Shown here: positions 9,002 to 16,612 of the stretch, piece by piece
Layout of the letters: every line of letters begins with the position of its first letter
Position numbering within the stretch: the stretch's first letter is position 1
Assembly (NCBI GenBank): GCA_947259995.1
Contig: CAMYOK010000007.1
Span: 1 to 64,000 of the forward strand
Direction: 5' to 3'
Length of the DNA stretch: 64,000 nt
DNA from: an uncultured Pseudomonadales bacterium
GTDB taxonomy: Bacteria > Pseudomonadota > Gammaproteobacteria > Pseudomonadales > Pseudohongiellaceae
Made by a program: the position numbers and the translations under genes
The notes under the pieces: model-generated
Database searches by the model: none
The model's input: the letters and a program-made list of their open reading frames with translations, nothing else
What the model was told of the DNA's origin: nothing

Positions 9002-9598
9002 TCAGCCCCCACGAACCACCTCCAGCAGGGAATCCTGTCCACTGGCTTCGACCAACTGCTTGAATCGGGTTCTAGCCCGCGAAATCACCTTGTCAAAGTG
9101 TCTATGACTAAGTGTGAGCTCCGCGCAAATTTCATGTTTATCTAGCTCATCTATGTAGTAACGAAGCAAAATCTTTTGATCTCGCTCATTCGCTAGCTCA
9201 TTTAGCAAACGCCTAACAATCAGCTCCATACGTTCCTTGCTCAATGTCGCGAACTGGTCCAATCCTTTCTCGGCGGCTAAGGCCACGGAGTCATTGTCAG
9301 TATAAGTTTGTCGCCGCGCGGCCTTACGACTCTCTGCAATACAAAGGTTCACAGCGATCCCGTGCATAAACGCCGCGATTTTACTTGGCTCGCTTAGCGG
9401 CTTCTCTCGCAAGCGTTCAATCGCAATTCGAAAAGTCTCTTGGCATAGGTCGCGCGCATACTCTTCATCAAGACCTCGTTTTCTCAAGATGTAGAATAAT
9501 TGCCGGTAATACCGTTCAAGCAGAATCGACTCTGCTTTCTTATCACCGTTATGGATCGCGGTAACGATCAGTTCTGAGTTTTCATATTGCGACTGCAC
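9002..9598 (-). CDS. ECF-type RNA polymerase sigma factor
   Basis: This 198-residue protein has region 2 at about 10-100 (YYRQLFYILRKRGLDEEYARDLCQETF, with the usual D-x-x-Q-E-T-F signature) and region 4 at about 130-190 with a helix-turn-helix (ELDKHEICAELTLSHRHFDKVISRARTRF). There is no region 1.1 or 3, typical of ECF sigma factors. The start codon is GTG with a weak AGG upstream; no suitable in-frame ATG exists nearby. It is the first gene of the cluster, followed one base later by its probable anti-sigma factor. It likely directs transcription of the peroxidase/CHAT/LRR operon and possibly its own promoter. I could not identify a convincing ECF promoter upstream. Confidence 0.9.
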   Translation of the reverse strand: MQSQYENSELIVTAIHNGDKKAESILLERYYRQLFYILRKRGLDEEYARDLCQETFRIAIERLREKPLSEPSKIAAFMHGIAVNLCIAESRKAARRQTYTDNDSVALAAEKGLDQFATLSKERMELIVRRLLNELANERDQKILLRYYIDELDKHEICAELTLSHRHFDKVISRARTRFKQLVEASGQDSLLEVVRGG

Positions 9599-9982
9599 GC
9601 ATTCGTACCTATCGGTTTTTACCTTTCATAGATACTATGCCACAGCCATAACAATTACTATGCAAACGACCTTTCTAATCAACATATGAGCTTATTATTG
9701 GAACTACTGTCGTATAACTTGTATTTGTCTCAATAAAGCTCGGATTTAAATGAACCGTTTCACCTTTTAGCCCTGCATCAGGGCCCATGATATGTGACAG
9801 ACTGGCGCAATCTAATGGCACTTTTCCTACCCAGCGGAATTACCAACGACTTAAGCGCAATGATAAGTCAATATCTCGATCATGAACTCTACAATTTGAC
9901 GTTGCGATTTCGCCCCCTCCAACTTCACCGATTATTAACTGGCAATTGATATTGGTAGACAAATATTAGTATTGATAGCAAA
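9599..9982. other. Intergenic region between the ECF sigma gene and the pseudogene
   Basis: This AT-rich region of about 380 bp must hold the promoter of the minus-strand ECF cluster near its left end. I see no complete coding region, tRNA or clear terminator. No strong sigma-70 or ECF promoter pair could be assigned by eye. Confidence 0.5.
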
Positions 9983-10469
9983 ATGTGTGGGAATAATTCC
10001 CCCATTTCCCGCCTTAAATTAGTAGACGTTCAATTAGAGAATACAAACGAGCGAATACTTCAGATTATTGACTCCAAAGGATTTGGTCTTGAGATCGATC
10101 CTTTCGAGAATCCAGTCGCGCCTAAAAGCAAAGGCTTTAAGGTTGAAATTGTTGACTATTTGAGCCGGGCCGACCCTATGCTGAGCATACCGGCAAGCGT
10201 AAACAGCATGATGGGATTATCGCTTCGCATGTGATCGAGCACACGCCCGAACTTATCGCCTTTCTCAATGCCTGCGATTTTTTGTGTCTTTAGGACGCAC
10301 TGGACAAAGGCTCGAAGACTCACGTCTGACATTACCTAACAAAATTGAGCAAGAGTTAAGTGGAGAGCGACCTGGAAAACATCGCAGGACCTTCGAACGC
10401 GTAGCGGATTGCTGTAACAAAATAGATTACTTCCCACTGTTTAGACCATTCAACTCAAACAAAGCCTAA
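9983..10469 (+). pseudogene. Remnant of a class I SAM-dependent methyltransferase gene
   Basis: Pieces of one methyltransferase family appear in order but in different frames. The first frame gives GFGLEIDPFENPVAPKSKGF followed by KVEIVDYLSR, resembling the SAM-binding motif I region (GLEIGPSFNPVAPKSEGF-type). It reaches a stop at 10231. In a second frame, around 10217-10285, IIASHVIEHTPELIAFLNAC matches the post-motif region (SHVIEHTPD-type). This frame then also stops. A later open stretch (10284-10469) gives LTLPNKI and a distal YFPLFRPF resembling the FRPLTTTGQ region. The order fits a decayed gene with frameshifts or deletions; a sequencing error is the alternative. The last section is the least certain. 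Confidence 0.55.
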
Positions 10470-10566
10470 TTCGAGAATATTCATTAGCCTCCCCCAATAG
10501 TCATAGAATAACCCCCTTGTTAGATAGGTTATAAATGTGTTTTGGGGCATATAGGATATTTACTTT

Positions 10567-10598
10567 GTTTGAATCGAACGGTTCAAACATGCTATAAA
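10567..10598 (+). promoter_or_regulatory. TetR promoter with embedded operator
   Basis: A near-perfect inverted repeat, GTTTGAAnCG with its complement, spans 10567-10588. It overlaps a -35 element TTGAAT (10569-10574) and the spacer. The -10 element TATAAA is at 10593-10598, 18 bp away. This arrangement suggests that the TetR protein encoded 31 bp downstream represses its own promoter. Confidence 0.65.
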
Positions 10599-10629
10599 GT
10601 CGCTCCGTAACCAAGGAGACAGAAAAGCA

Positions 10630-11211
10630 ATGCCGTGGGAAAAATCGTTCAACGAAGAGTTAGCGCTCGAAAAAGCTATGCACGTATTCTGGAAGAAAGG
10701 CTTTAAGGCGACATCCATCGCTGACCTTATTCAGGGGACAGGGGTTAATCGTAGCAGTCTTTACAATGCCTTCGGTGGCAAACAAGCCTTGTTCGAAAGA
10801 GTGCTTGTAAAGTATGACCGCGATCGACGCAGGGCCCGCCTGACCGATCTAGAGGCGAAGAACAAACCCAAGCAAGCGATCTACGATTTCTTCGATGCCA
10901 TCGTTGCCGACACCTTGGCGGATGAGGAAAAAAAAGGCTGTTTTCTAATTAATTCCGCATCCGAGATTAGCAACCATGACGATCACGTCGCTGGCATCAT
11001 CAAGAACGGCTTACGTGAGATAGAAGCCTTCTTTCGCCGCTGTATCGAAGTGGGCCAGGTTCGTGGTGAGGTTCGCACAGACCTAAATCCAGAAGTCACT
11101 GCCAAATCCCTTCTAGGCAAACTTGTTGCTATTCGAGTTCTAGGCCGCGGCGCACTCACCGACGACGCCCTGCTCACTATTGCGCACACCGCGAAACAAT
11201 CCATCGCTTAA
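10630..11211 (+). CDS. TetR/AcrR family transcriptional regulator
   Basis: This 193-residue regulator has a typical N-terminal helix-turn-helix (TSIADLIQGTGVNRSSLYNAFGGKQALF at about 28-55) and a helical ligand-binding domain. A conserved KKGCFLINS motif places Cys104 at the spot where NemR-like members sense electrophiles; redox or electrophile sensing here is inferred. The start has an AAGGAG site 9 bp upstream. It is followed, 22 bp after its stop, by the exported haloacid dehalogenase-like gene, its probable co-transcribed target. Confidence 0.9.
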   Translation: MPWEKSFNEELALEKAMHVFWKKGFKATSIADLIQGTGVNRSSLYNAFGGKQALFERVLVKYDRDRRRARLTDLEAKNKPKQAIYDFFDAIVADTLADEEKKGCFLINSASEISNHDDHVAGIIKNGLREIEAFFRRCIEVGQVRGEVRTDLNPEVTAKSLLGKLVAIRVLGRGALTDDALLTIAHTAKQSIA

Positions 11212-11233
11212 TGCCTCATTTTTAAGGAAACCA

Positions 11234-12016
11234 ATGACTTTTTTAAACTTCCGCACAGCAATGTATTCTCAAGTCACTCGAACGCTTTTACTTTTGTGTG
11301 CCCTGACGCTTTCCTTTACAAGCAATGCACAGGAGCCCACTCCCATGCCAGCCCCTAAAGTAATTATCTTCGACGTCAATGAAACCTTGTTAGAACTCAC
11401 ACCACTACGCGACTCTGTAGGGCAGGCGCTTGACGGTCGAACAGATCTTTTGCCCTTGTGGTTCTCCACCATGCTGCATTACTCCTTAGTCGACACGCTT
11501 AGCAATGACTATCATGATTTTGGCCAAATTGGCGCTGCGGCGTTAATGATGGTGGCGCAAGCCCAAGGCATCGAAGTGACTCAAGAACAAGCACGTAAAG
11601 CCATCGTTGAGACGATTACTAAACTGCCAGCCTACCCCGATGTAGCCCCGGGGCTCGAAACGCTGAAAGCACAAGGCTATAAGATTGTTAGCCTCACCAA
11701 TTCCTCTAACAATGGTGTCACTGCCCAGTTTGAATTCGCAGGGCTCACTGACTATTTCGAACGCCGTTTCAGCGTTGAAGACATGCAAGTATTCAAACCA
11801 CATGCCCGCACATACGAATGGGTACTGGAAGAATTAGGCGTGGCACCTGAAGAGGTGCTAATGGTGGCGGCCCATGCATGGGACCTGGCTGGAGCGAAAG
11901 CAGTTGGCTTACAAACTGCGTTTATTCAAAGACCAGGAACTGTGCTTTACCCACTAACAGCAAAACCAGATTATGTTGTGCAGAACCTTAGCGAGTTAGT
12001 GCAACAACTGCCGTAG
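11234..12016 (+). CDS. Exported haloacid dehalogenase type II-like HAD hydrolase
   Basis: From the ATG with an AAGGA site the protein has 260 residues. The first 32 form a signal peptide (TRTLLLLCALTLSFTSNAQ), then a HAD domain follows. Asp47 in IFDVNETL is the expected nucleophile. SLTNSS is motif II. KPHARTYEWVLEELG carries the conserved Lys. VAAHAWDLAGAKAVGL is the signature of 2-haloacid dehalogenases (type II), which displace halide from 2-haloalkanoates. Most relatives are cytoplasmic, so export is unusual. An alternative start 27 bp downstream still leaves the signal peptide. The TetR gene directly upstream suggests induction by a small molecule. The true substrate is unknown. Confidence 0.82.
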   Translation: MTFLNFRTAMYSQVTRTLLLLCALTLSFTSNAQEPTPMPAPKVIIFDVNETLLELTPLRDSVGQALDGRTDLLPLWFSTMLHYSLVDTLSNDYHDFGQIGAAALMMVAQAQGIEVTQEQARKAIVETITKLPAYPDVAPGLETLKAQGYKIVSLTNSSNNGVTAQFEFAGLTDYFERRFSVEDMQVFKPHARTYEWVLEELGVAPEEVLMVAAHAWDLAGAKAVGLQTAFIQRPGTVLYPLTAKPDYVVQNLSELVQQLP

Positions 12017-12042
12017 TCGCAGCACCTTGTGTGGTTTGGCGA

Positions 12043-13104
12043 CTAGTCGCCCGTGTTGTCGTCAAACCGCGCTTGATAGGCCCGAATGAATGCGTTCTCC
12101 AACACATTACCGATGCTCGCTAACATCCCCACATCGAAACTGTTGAGTTGCCCAGTCACAGGGATGACTGTCGCCACTTGATCTTGCGCTTGGTTTTCGA
12201 AGAGCTCGCCAGTTAAACCTACTAGGGACTCCCACAGGGCTCGCAAGGGATTGTCTCTATCCTCTAAGATATCTTCATTCCATTGAAAGACTTCCATATC
12301 ATGTATCAACGGCTTGAAGTATCCATCCACAGCGCCATCCGTGGCAGCAAGTTCGAAGACTAGATCCAGGTCTCCGCCTTCAACATCAAACGGGGCATAG
12401 GTAGCGATTAATGAATCTACCTTCATCAAAGGCAAGCCAAGCATCCGTGCGTCAATATCAAAGCTAGGTCTTTGCGAGGACGGGTCCAACGAAACTGTCG
12501 CGTTGAGCGTCCCGGTCTCCATGACCTTGCCTTCAAGCTCGATATTCGCCACTAATATCCGCTCCAGATCCCTGCTATTCGTGAGATTAAACACGCTGCC
12601 ATTCAGTTGGCTTATATAAGCATCCATCGGCGGTTCGATGTCGAAATTCCTAAAGTGTATCTCTCCATTATGTACCGTGGCGCGGTCAATCCTTAACAGC
12701 ACCAGATCATCCATGATTGCCAACCATCGTCCCTCTTCCCCCGTCTGTTGGCTATTGGGGTCTTCGCTGTCCACGATGTTAACAACAGGCTCGTAAAAAT
12801 CGATTTCGCTAACAATCTCACCGCGCAGTAATGCGCTCCATAAGATTGAAAATTCGATACTGCGTGCCGCAAACAGGGGCACCGGCACGTCTCCCTCGAT
12901 CTTGCTAATCCTGACATCATCAATCACATACGCCCCCCGCAAGAGTGACAGATCGACGTCACCAATACGGCTGTTATAACTCTCCGAACGGCTTAACTCA
13001 TTGTTCACATAGCGCTGCACCGCCACAGGCAACACTGCTCGAACGGCCACCAAAATTACGGCAACTGTTAACAGTAAAACTATGGTCTTGCGTTTCTTGC
13101 TCAT
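12043..13104 (-). CDS. AsmA-like / DUF748-type envelope protein
   Basis: The protein has 353 residues. One N-terminal membrane anchor (KKRKTIVLLLTVAVILVAVRAVLP) precedes a long periplasmic beta-rich domain with DUF748/AsmA-like features (IGDVDLSLLRGAYVIDDVRI, FYEPVVNIVDSE, and a SLIATYAPFDVEGGDLDLVFE stretch). AsmA-like proteins are thought to bridge the periplasm or assist lipid and outer-membrane homeostasis. The start at 13104 has GGATT/AAAGG upstream; the longer in-frame extension to 13194 lacks a good site and would move the anchor inward. It is convergent with the dehalogenase gene and downstream of the stress-protein gene. Confidence 0.75.
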   Translation of the reverse strand: MSKKRKTIVLLLTVAVILVAVRAVLPVAVQRYVNNELSRSESYNSRIGDVDLSLLRGAYVIDDVRISKIEGDVPVPLFAARSIEFSILWSALLRGEIVSEIDFYEPVVNIVDSEDPNSQQTGEEGRWLAIMDDLVLLRIDRATVHNGEIHFRNFDIEPPMDAYISQLNGSVFNLTNSRDLERILVANIELEGKVMETGTLNATVSLDPSSQRPSFDIDARMLGLPLMKVDSLIATYAPFDVEGGDLDLVFELAATDGAVDGYFKPLIHDMEVFQWNEDILEDRDNPLRALWESLVGLTGELFENQAQDQVATVIPVTGQLNSFDVGMLASIGNVLENAFIRAYQARFDDNTGD

Positions 13105-13208
13105 CCTTTGCAATCCTTCAGCATGTGAACTTTCCTTAAAAGAACCTTGGCCCCACGTTGCTACTACAATCCACTGCAACGCAAAGCCAAGCAAAGCTCC
13201 ATTTAAAG

Positions 13209-13243
13209 CGCGCCCCTTAGTAAGGGAAAAACTAAAGGGCGCG
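13209..13243 (-). terminator. Probable terminator of the GSP17M-like gene
   Basis: Arms CGCGCCCCTTAG (13209-13220) and CTAAAGGGCGCG (13232-13243) pair over 12 bp with one mismatch. On the minus strand the stem is followed by a short TTTAAAT tract. It lies 18 bp beyond the stop of the stress-protein gene. Confidence 0.5.
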
Positions 13244-13260
13244 AGCGGAGCTACAACTGT

Positions 13261-13755
13261 TTAAGCAGTTGTCACTTTTTCAGCATTACAAACTTCAAGC
13301 GTCTCTTTGACTAACTTCTTGTTGTCGTCAGTATGTTCAACGCCAATCAAAACAGAGCCTTTTTCTAGGGCATCTTCGTAGTACTTCACTTCATGTTCTG
13401 GCATTGCGGCACCAATAAGCCCACCGATGATGCCACCACCGGTAGCACCCGCACCGGCGCCAGCCAATGCGGCTACCGCAGGGCCAGATACGAGTAAGGA
13501 TGCACCACCACTAGCGACGGCGCCAACTGCTGTGAAGCCTGCGACCAGTGCGGTAATGGCCGCACCAGTTGTAGCACCCAGTGCTACACCCTCAGGAAGC
13601 TTAGAATGCGAATCGACTGCGAAACTGTCCTTGTTGAAACCGTCGCTGGCGACAAGATTAATTTTGTTCGCCGGAACACCGCGTGCCTCCAACGTGTAAA
13701 TGGCGGCCGCTGCTTGTTCTGGGCTACTAAATAATCCAACTATGACATTACTCAT
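13261..13755 (-). CDS. General stress protein 17M-like protein with glycine-rich hydrophobic segment
   Basis: This protein of 164 residues begins with a small alpha/beta domain of the general stress protein 17M/YflT kind (VIVGLFSSPEQAAAAIYTLEARGV, then NKINLVASD). A Gly/Ala-rich hydrophobic stretch at about 58-118 (GALGATTGAAITALVAGF-like, with many small residues) could be a glycine-zipper membrane segment. A C-terminal domain follows (EHEVKYYEDALEKGSVLIGVE). The start is preceded by AAAAGGAGACTCAA. These proteins are often induced by osmotic or general stress. The neighbouring DUF748, PLDc_N, PerM and YqjDE-like genes fit an envelope-stress setting; function not established. Confidence 0.75.
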   Translation of the reverse strand: MSNVIVGLFSSPEQAAAAIYTLEARGVPANKINLVASDGFNKDSFAVDSHSKLPEGVALGATTGAAITALVAGFTAVGAVASGGASLLVSGPAVAALAGAGAGATGGGIIGGLIGAAMPEHEVKYYEDALEKGSVLIGVEHTDDNKKLVKETLEVCNAEKVTTA

Positions 13756-14151
13756 TTGAGTCTCCTTTTCTCTTTGAGTGTTAAAACGGTCTTACGATTA
13801 GATAACAAACAAGATGCATGCCAATGCGTTTCTCATCATTAGCAGAACAACGATCAAGACTCGGGTAAAAACGCGCTAGGCAAGCCGTGGCAACGCTTGC
13901 AGAATTTTGGGGAAGAAAGCTTGTTTGCAGATCAATAGTGAAGGACGGCACGGACCAGCCAGCCTTTTGCAAAGCGGGCGAAACCTAGCACATTTATATC
14001 CGGCCACTTTTACAGGGTAGTTTGTAATTGTTACATCGATGCCAGTGATTTTCCTCTGCTTCTATTGCACAAGCCCATACAAATGGGAGACACGGCTTAT
14101 GGCACAAACATTGCTCTAACTCCTTTGAATAACAAATAGGAGGACATCGCA
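13756..14151. other. Intergenic region between divergent stress genes
   Basis: About 395 bp separate the minus-strand stress gene from the plus-strand PLDc_N gene, so promoters for both must lie here. A 63-codon minus-strand frame near 13781-13972 has no ribosome site or recognisable domain, and I do not call it a gene. No RNA gene or repeat is visible. Confidence 0.5.
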
Positions 14152-14325
14152 ATGGAATACGGTCTACTTGGTTTTATTATTTTAATTCTCGATATTTTCG
14201 CCATCTTAAAGATTGTGGAAAGTGGCGTAAGCACGGTAAAAAAACTCGTGTGGATACTGGTAATTCTTTTCCTTCCTTTTATCGGCCTCGTCATTTGGTG
14301 GCTGGCAGGCCCAAGATCTAGGTAA
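14152..14325 (+). CDS. Small PLDc_N domain membrane protein
   Basis: This is a 57-residue gene with a very strong AGGAGG site 9 bp before its ATG. The product has two membrane segments (YGLLGFIIL followed by LDIFAILKI, and LVWILVILFLPFIGLVIWWLAG). It ends with the GPR motif typical of the phospholipase D-nuclease N-terminal (PLDc_N) family of small membrane proteins. It has no catalytic domain. It sits 24 bp upstream of the PerM-like transporter and is likely co-transcribed with it. Confidence 0.8.
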   Translation: MEYGLLGFIILILDIFAILKIVESGVSTVKKLVWILVILFLPFIGLVIWWLAGPRSR

Positions 14326-14349
14326 GCAAAAAAATAAGGAAGGCGACAA

Positions 14350-15405
14350 ATGAAATTAAAAGAACAGTTAGGGTTTTGGTTGGCAGTTTGCGCCTTCCTG
14401 CTTGCCTTTGTATGGATTTTTAGCGATGTATTGCTGCCCTTCGTTATGGGCATCATCATCGCGTATCTTTTAAACCCCTTTATGAATTTTTTAGAGAAGC
14501 ACAGGCTTGCACGCAAGCCAGCGGCGGTACTAATACTGTCATTCTTTGCTATCGTCATCTTCACTCTTGCCTTCTTACTGATCCCTCCCCTTTATAGAGA
14601 GCTCGCCGATTTGGCCGAGACTGCCCCGCAGTATATCGACTCACTTTGGGATCGCATGCAGCATTATGTAGAGATCGTCGAGCGCAACGTGAATGAGGAC
14701 GATCTCGATCAGAATATTCGCGACGCGGTAAAAGACAATATTAGTGGCGCCCTCAGTGCCGGCTCGGGCTTACTTGAAGGCTTGATGAATGGGGGTATTG
14801 CCATAATGGGTTTTCTAACCTTTGTGGTGGTAACACCTTTAGTCGCTTTTTTCATGTTGATCGAATGGCAGTCGATTACACAGTGGGTATATGGCTTGCT
14901 GCCTAGGCATAATTATGAAAAGACTAAAGCCATTTGCGACAAAATCGATCTAAAAATCGCGGGCTTTATTCGCGGTCAGTTGTTGGTTGCCATCACCTTA
15001 GGTGTACTCTATGCAGTGGCCCTATCGATTGCCGGTCTGCGTTATGGGTTTCTGATTGGGATCGCGGCTGGCTTGCTCTCGATCATCCCCTTGTTTGGCT
15101 CAATTGTCGGGTTCTTAATGGGGGTAGTGGTCGCCTGGTTGCAGACCAACGAGTTCCCCTACGTCGCCTTGATTGGCGGTATCTTTGCCCTCGGCCAGTT
15201 CTTTGAAGGAAACTTCATCAGCCCCAAACTCATCGGGGATAGCGTTGGCCTGCACCCGCTCTGGATACTATTTGCCCTAATGGCAGGTGCCACACTGTTT
15301 GGGATCGTAGGGATGCTGCTGGCTGTGCCGGTAACGGCGGCGGTGGGTGTTTTAATGAATGCGGCTATCAATGAGTATAAAGCTAGCCAGTATTACGAAG
15401 GCTGA
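14350..15405 (+). CDS. AI-2E/PerM family membrane transporter
   Basis: This 351-residue inner-membrane protein has about eight membrane segments and the AI-2E transporter pattern. An N-terminal pair of helices is followed by a soluble helical stretch (DLAETAPQYIDSLWDRMQHY to about residue 135). The conserved C-terminal half has LLPRHNYEK, FIRGQLLVAITLGVLYA, and GNFISPKLIGDSVGLHPLWIL. Relatives include PerM, TqsA and sodium/proton antiporters, so the transported solute cannot be read from sequence. An AAGGAAGG site lies 7 bp upstream. Confidence 0.88.
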   Translation: MKLKEQLGFWLAVCAFLLAFVWIFSDVLLPFVMGIIIAYLLNPFMNFLEKHRLARKPAAVLILSFFAIVIFTLAFLLIPPLYRELADLAETAPQYIDSLWDRMQHYVEIVERNVNEDDLDQNIRDAVKDNISGALSAGSGLLEGLMNGGIAIMGFLTFVVVTPLVAFFMLIEWQSITQWVYGLLPRHNYEKTKAICDKIDLKIAGFIRGQLLVAITLGVLYAVALSIAGLRYGFLIGIAAGLLSIIPLFGSIVGFLMGVVVAWLQTNEFPYVALIGGIFALGQFFEGNFISPKLIGDSVGLHPLWILFALMAGATLFGIVGMLLAVPVTAAVGVLMNAAINEYKASQYYEG

Positions 15406-15411
15406 AGGTCT

Positions 15412-15666
15412 TTATTTCAGCAGGCTAGCAATGGCGGCGACCTGTGATTTTATCAACAATAGGCGCTCCCGCTGCCCCGCAGCAAGCCCCGTGGCGCAGC
15501 CGGCCGTAAAACTCACCAGCATGCCTTTCCCAGTCCCCAATTCTTTGAGCACGTCACGTTTAAGATCTGCTTGTTCTTTAATGATCAGCAAATGATTCCA
15601 ACGCCGAGTTTGTTCCAGTGTCTCGAGGCGCGTGTAGTGTTTTCTCAATAAGTAATCGACAAGCAT
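15412..15666 (-). CDS. YqjK-like small protein
   Basis: This is an 84-residue, mainly helical basic protein (RLETLEQTRRWNHLLIIKEQADLKRDV) with a weakly hydrophobic middle (GMLVSFTAGCATGLAAG). The start at 15666 has AAGGAG upstream, and its first base is shared with the stop of the preceding gene (TAATG). It is the third gene of a set whose first two products match YqjD and YqjE, so it occupies the place of E. coli YqjK. Sequence similarity to YqjK itself is not certain. A longer in-frame extension to 15993 overlaps the upstream gene and is not credible. Confidence 0.65.
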   Translation of the reverse strand: MLVDYLLRKHYTRLETLEQTRRWNHLLIIKEQADLKRDVLKELGTGKGMLVSFTAGCATGLAAGQRERLLLIKSQVAAIASLLK

Positions 15667-16088
15667 TATTGTTCTCCTTGTAAACGTGGCGTCATTAGCT
15701 GTGCAGACTTTGTAAACCCCATACGCTTGATCAATCCGCGCATCGTCTGCACCAACACAAGCATCGAAACGCCGTGCGCAATGGCAAGCGTTAAGCCAAT
15801 AGCCCACACCGGCATCCCTAATGCATACAAACCATAGGACGCCAACACCGTTAAGCCCAGGCAGGCACTTAGAACCACGCCACTGAACACAATCAGCACA
15901 ATAATCGCAAACCAAATGCACTTGCGGGTAATTGCCCACTCGGCGCGTAAAATATCCCTGCTGGTTTCCCACTGCGTGGCATAGCGTTGCCAAATTTGCT
16001 TGGCAGAATCAAGAAGAGCGGTGATATCACCGCTCTCTCGAGTTTTGCTTTGTGCACCAGTTTCTTGGTGATTATTCTGCGGCTGCAT
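15666..16088 (-). CDS. YqjE-like inner-membrane protein (holin 3_6 / DUF1469 type)
   Basis: This 140-residue protein has a helical N-terminus, two close membrane segments (CIWFAIIVLIVFSGVVLSA and GLYALGMPVWAIGLTLAIAH) and a short basic tail. This matches the YqjE / holin-superfamily 3_6 architecture. It starts 3 bp after the stop of the DUF883 gene and overlaps the next gene by one base, so the three are almost certainly one operon. E. coli YqjE is an inner-membrane protein of stationary phase; its function is unsettled. Confidence 0.75.
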   Translation of the reverse strand: MQPQNNHQETGAQSKTRESGDITALLDSAKQIWQRYATQWETSRDILRAEWAITRKCIWFAIIVLIVFSGVVLSACLGLTVLASYGLYALGMPVWAIGLTLAIAHGVSMLVLVQTMRGLIKRMGFTKSAQLMTPRLQGEQ

Positions 16089-16091
16089 GGC

Positions 16092-16397
16092 TTATGACCG
16101 CTTACTAAGAAGTGATGTAAGAACTAGCCCAGCGGTGAAGGCCACACCGGCCGCCATCAATGGGTTCTCGACCACTAATTTGCGTGCCTTGTCAGCTGCG
16201 GTTCCAATCTCCATCTCAACCGATGCGCGTTTGCCTGCCAGCGTCTCAGAGGTAGACTCCACCGTCTCACGGAGCGTCTCTTCCGCTGCGCTAGCATGAA
16301 CGGACGCTTTATCCACGGACTCGTGGGCCGCCGCCGTCATCTTTTCAGTAAATGGTGCGTTGTTAACTTCCTTTTCTGCTTTCTTTGCAGTTGGCAT
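16092..16397 (-). CDS. DUF883 family (ElaB/YqjD-like) membrane-anchored protein
   Basis: This 101-residue protein has a long amphipathic helix (EKMTAAAHESVDKASVHASAAEETLRET-type) followed by a C-terminal membrane helix ending in the family signature (VVENPLMAAGVAFTAGLVLTSLLSKR). In E. coli, YqjD binds ribosomes and anchors them to the inner membrane in stationary phase; the same role here is inferred. The start at 16397 has AAGGGAG upstream. It is the first gene of the yqjDEK-like operon. Confidence 0.82.
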   Translation of the reverse strand: MPTAKKAEKEVNNAPFTEKMTAAAHESVDKASVHASAAEETLRETVESTSETLAGKRASVEMEIGTAADKARKLVVENPLMAAGVAFTAGLVLTSLLSKRS

Positions 16398-16612
16398 ATA
16401 AACTCCCTTGTCTATCAGTTGCATAAAACCGGCTTTCACCGCACTTGCTAAACAATTTGCAATGCCTGTGCCAAACGACTAAAAAAGCCAAATAATTTCA
16501 TATATTCAAATAGTTAAATGCATAACACTCAGTTAACATGGCTGTTTTTCTGTGGCTTTGTTTGTAGAATTTTCACCCTATGAGTAAGTCTTACTGCGAA
16601 GAGGCCCTAGGC

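Noticed and set aside
1..9598. CRISPR-associated origin for the CHAT gene (Craspase-like)
   Set aside because: No repeat-spacer array or Cas gene is present in the window and the CHAT protein carries an export signal.
12014..12045. TAGTCGC/GCGACTA inverted repeat between convergent genes
   Set aside because: Only 7 bp with an 18-nt loop and no U tract; too weak to call a terminator.
13781..13972. Minus-strand 63-codon frame upstream of the stress gene
   Set aside because: No ribosome site, no recognisable domain, and it occupies the promoter region of the stress-protein gene.
14097..14564. Minus-strand open frame of 155 codons
   Set aside because: It covers the well-supported PLDc_N gene and the start of the AI-2E transporter on the other strand; its product is low-complexity with no ribosome site.
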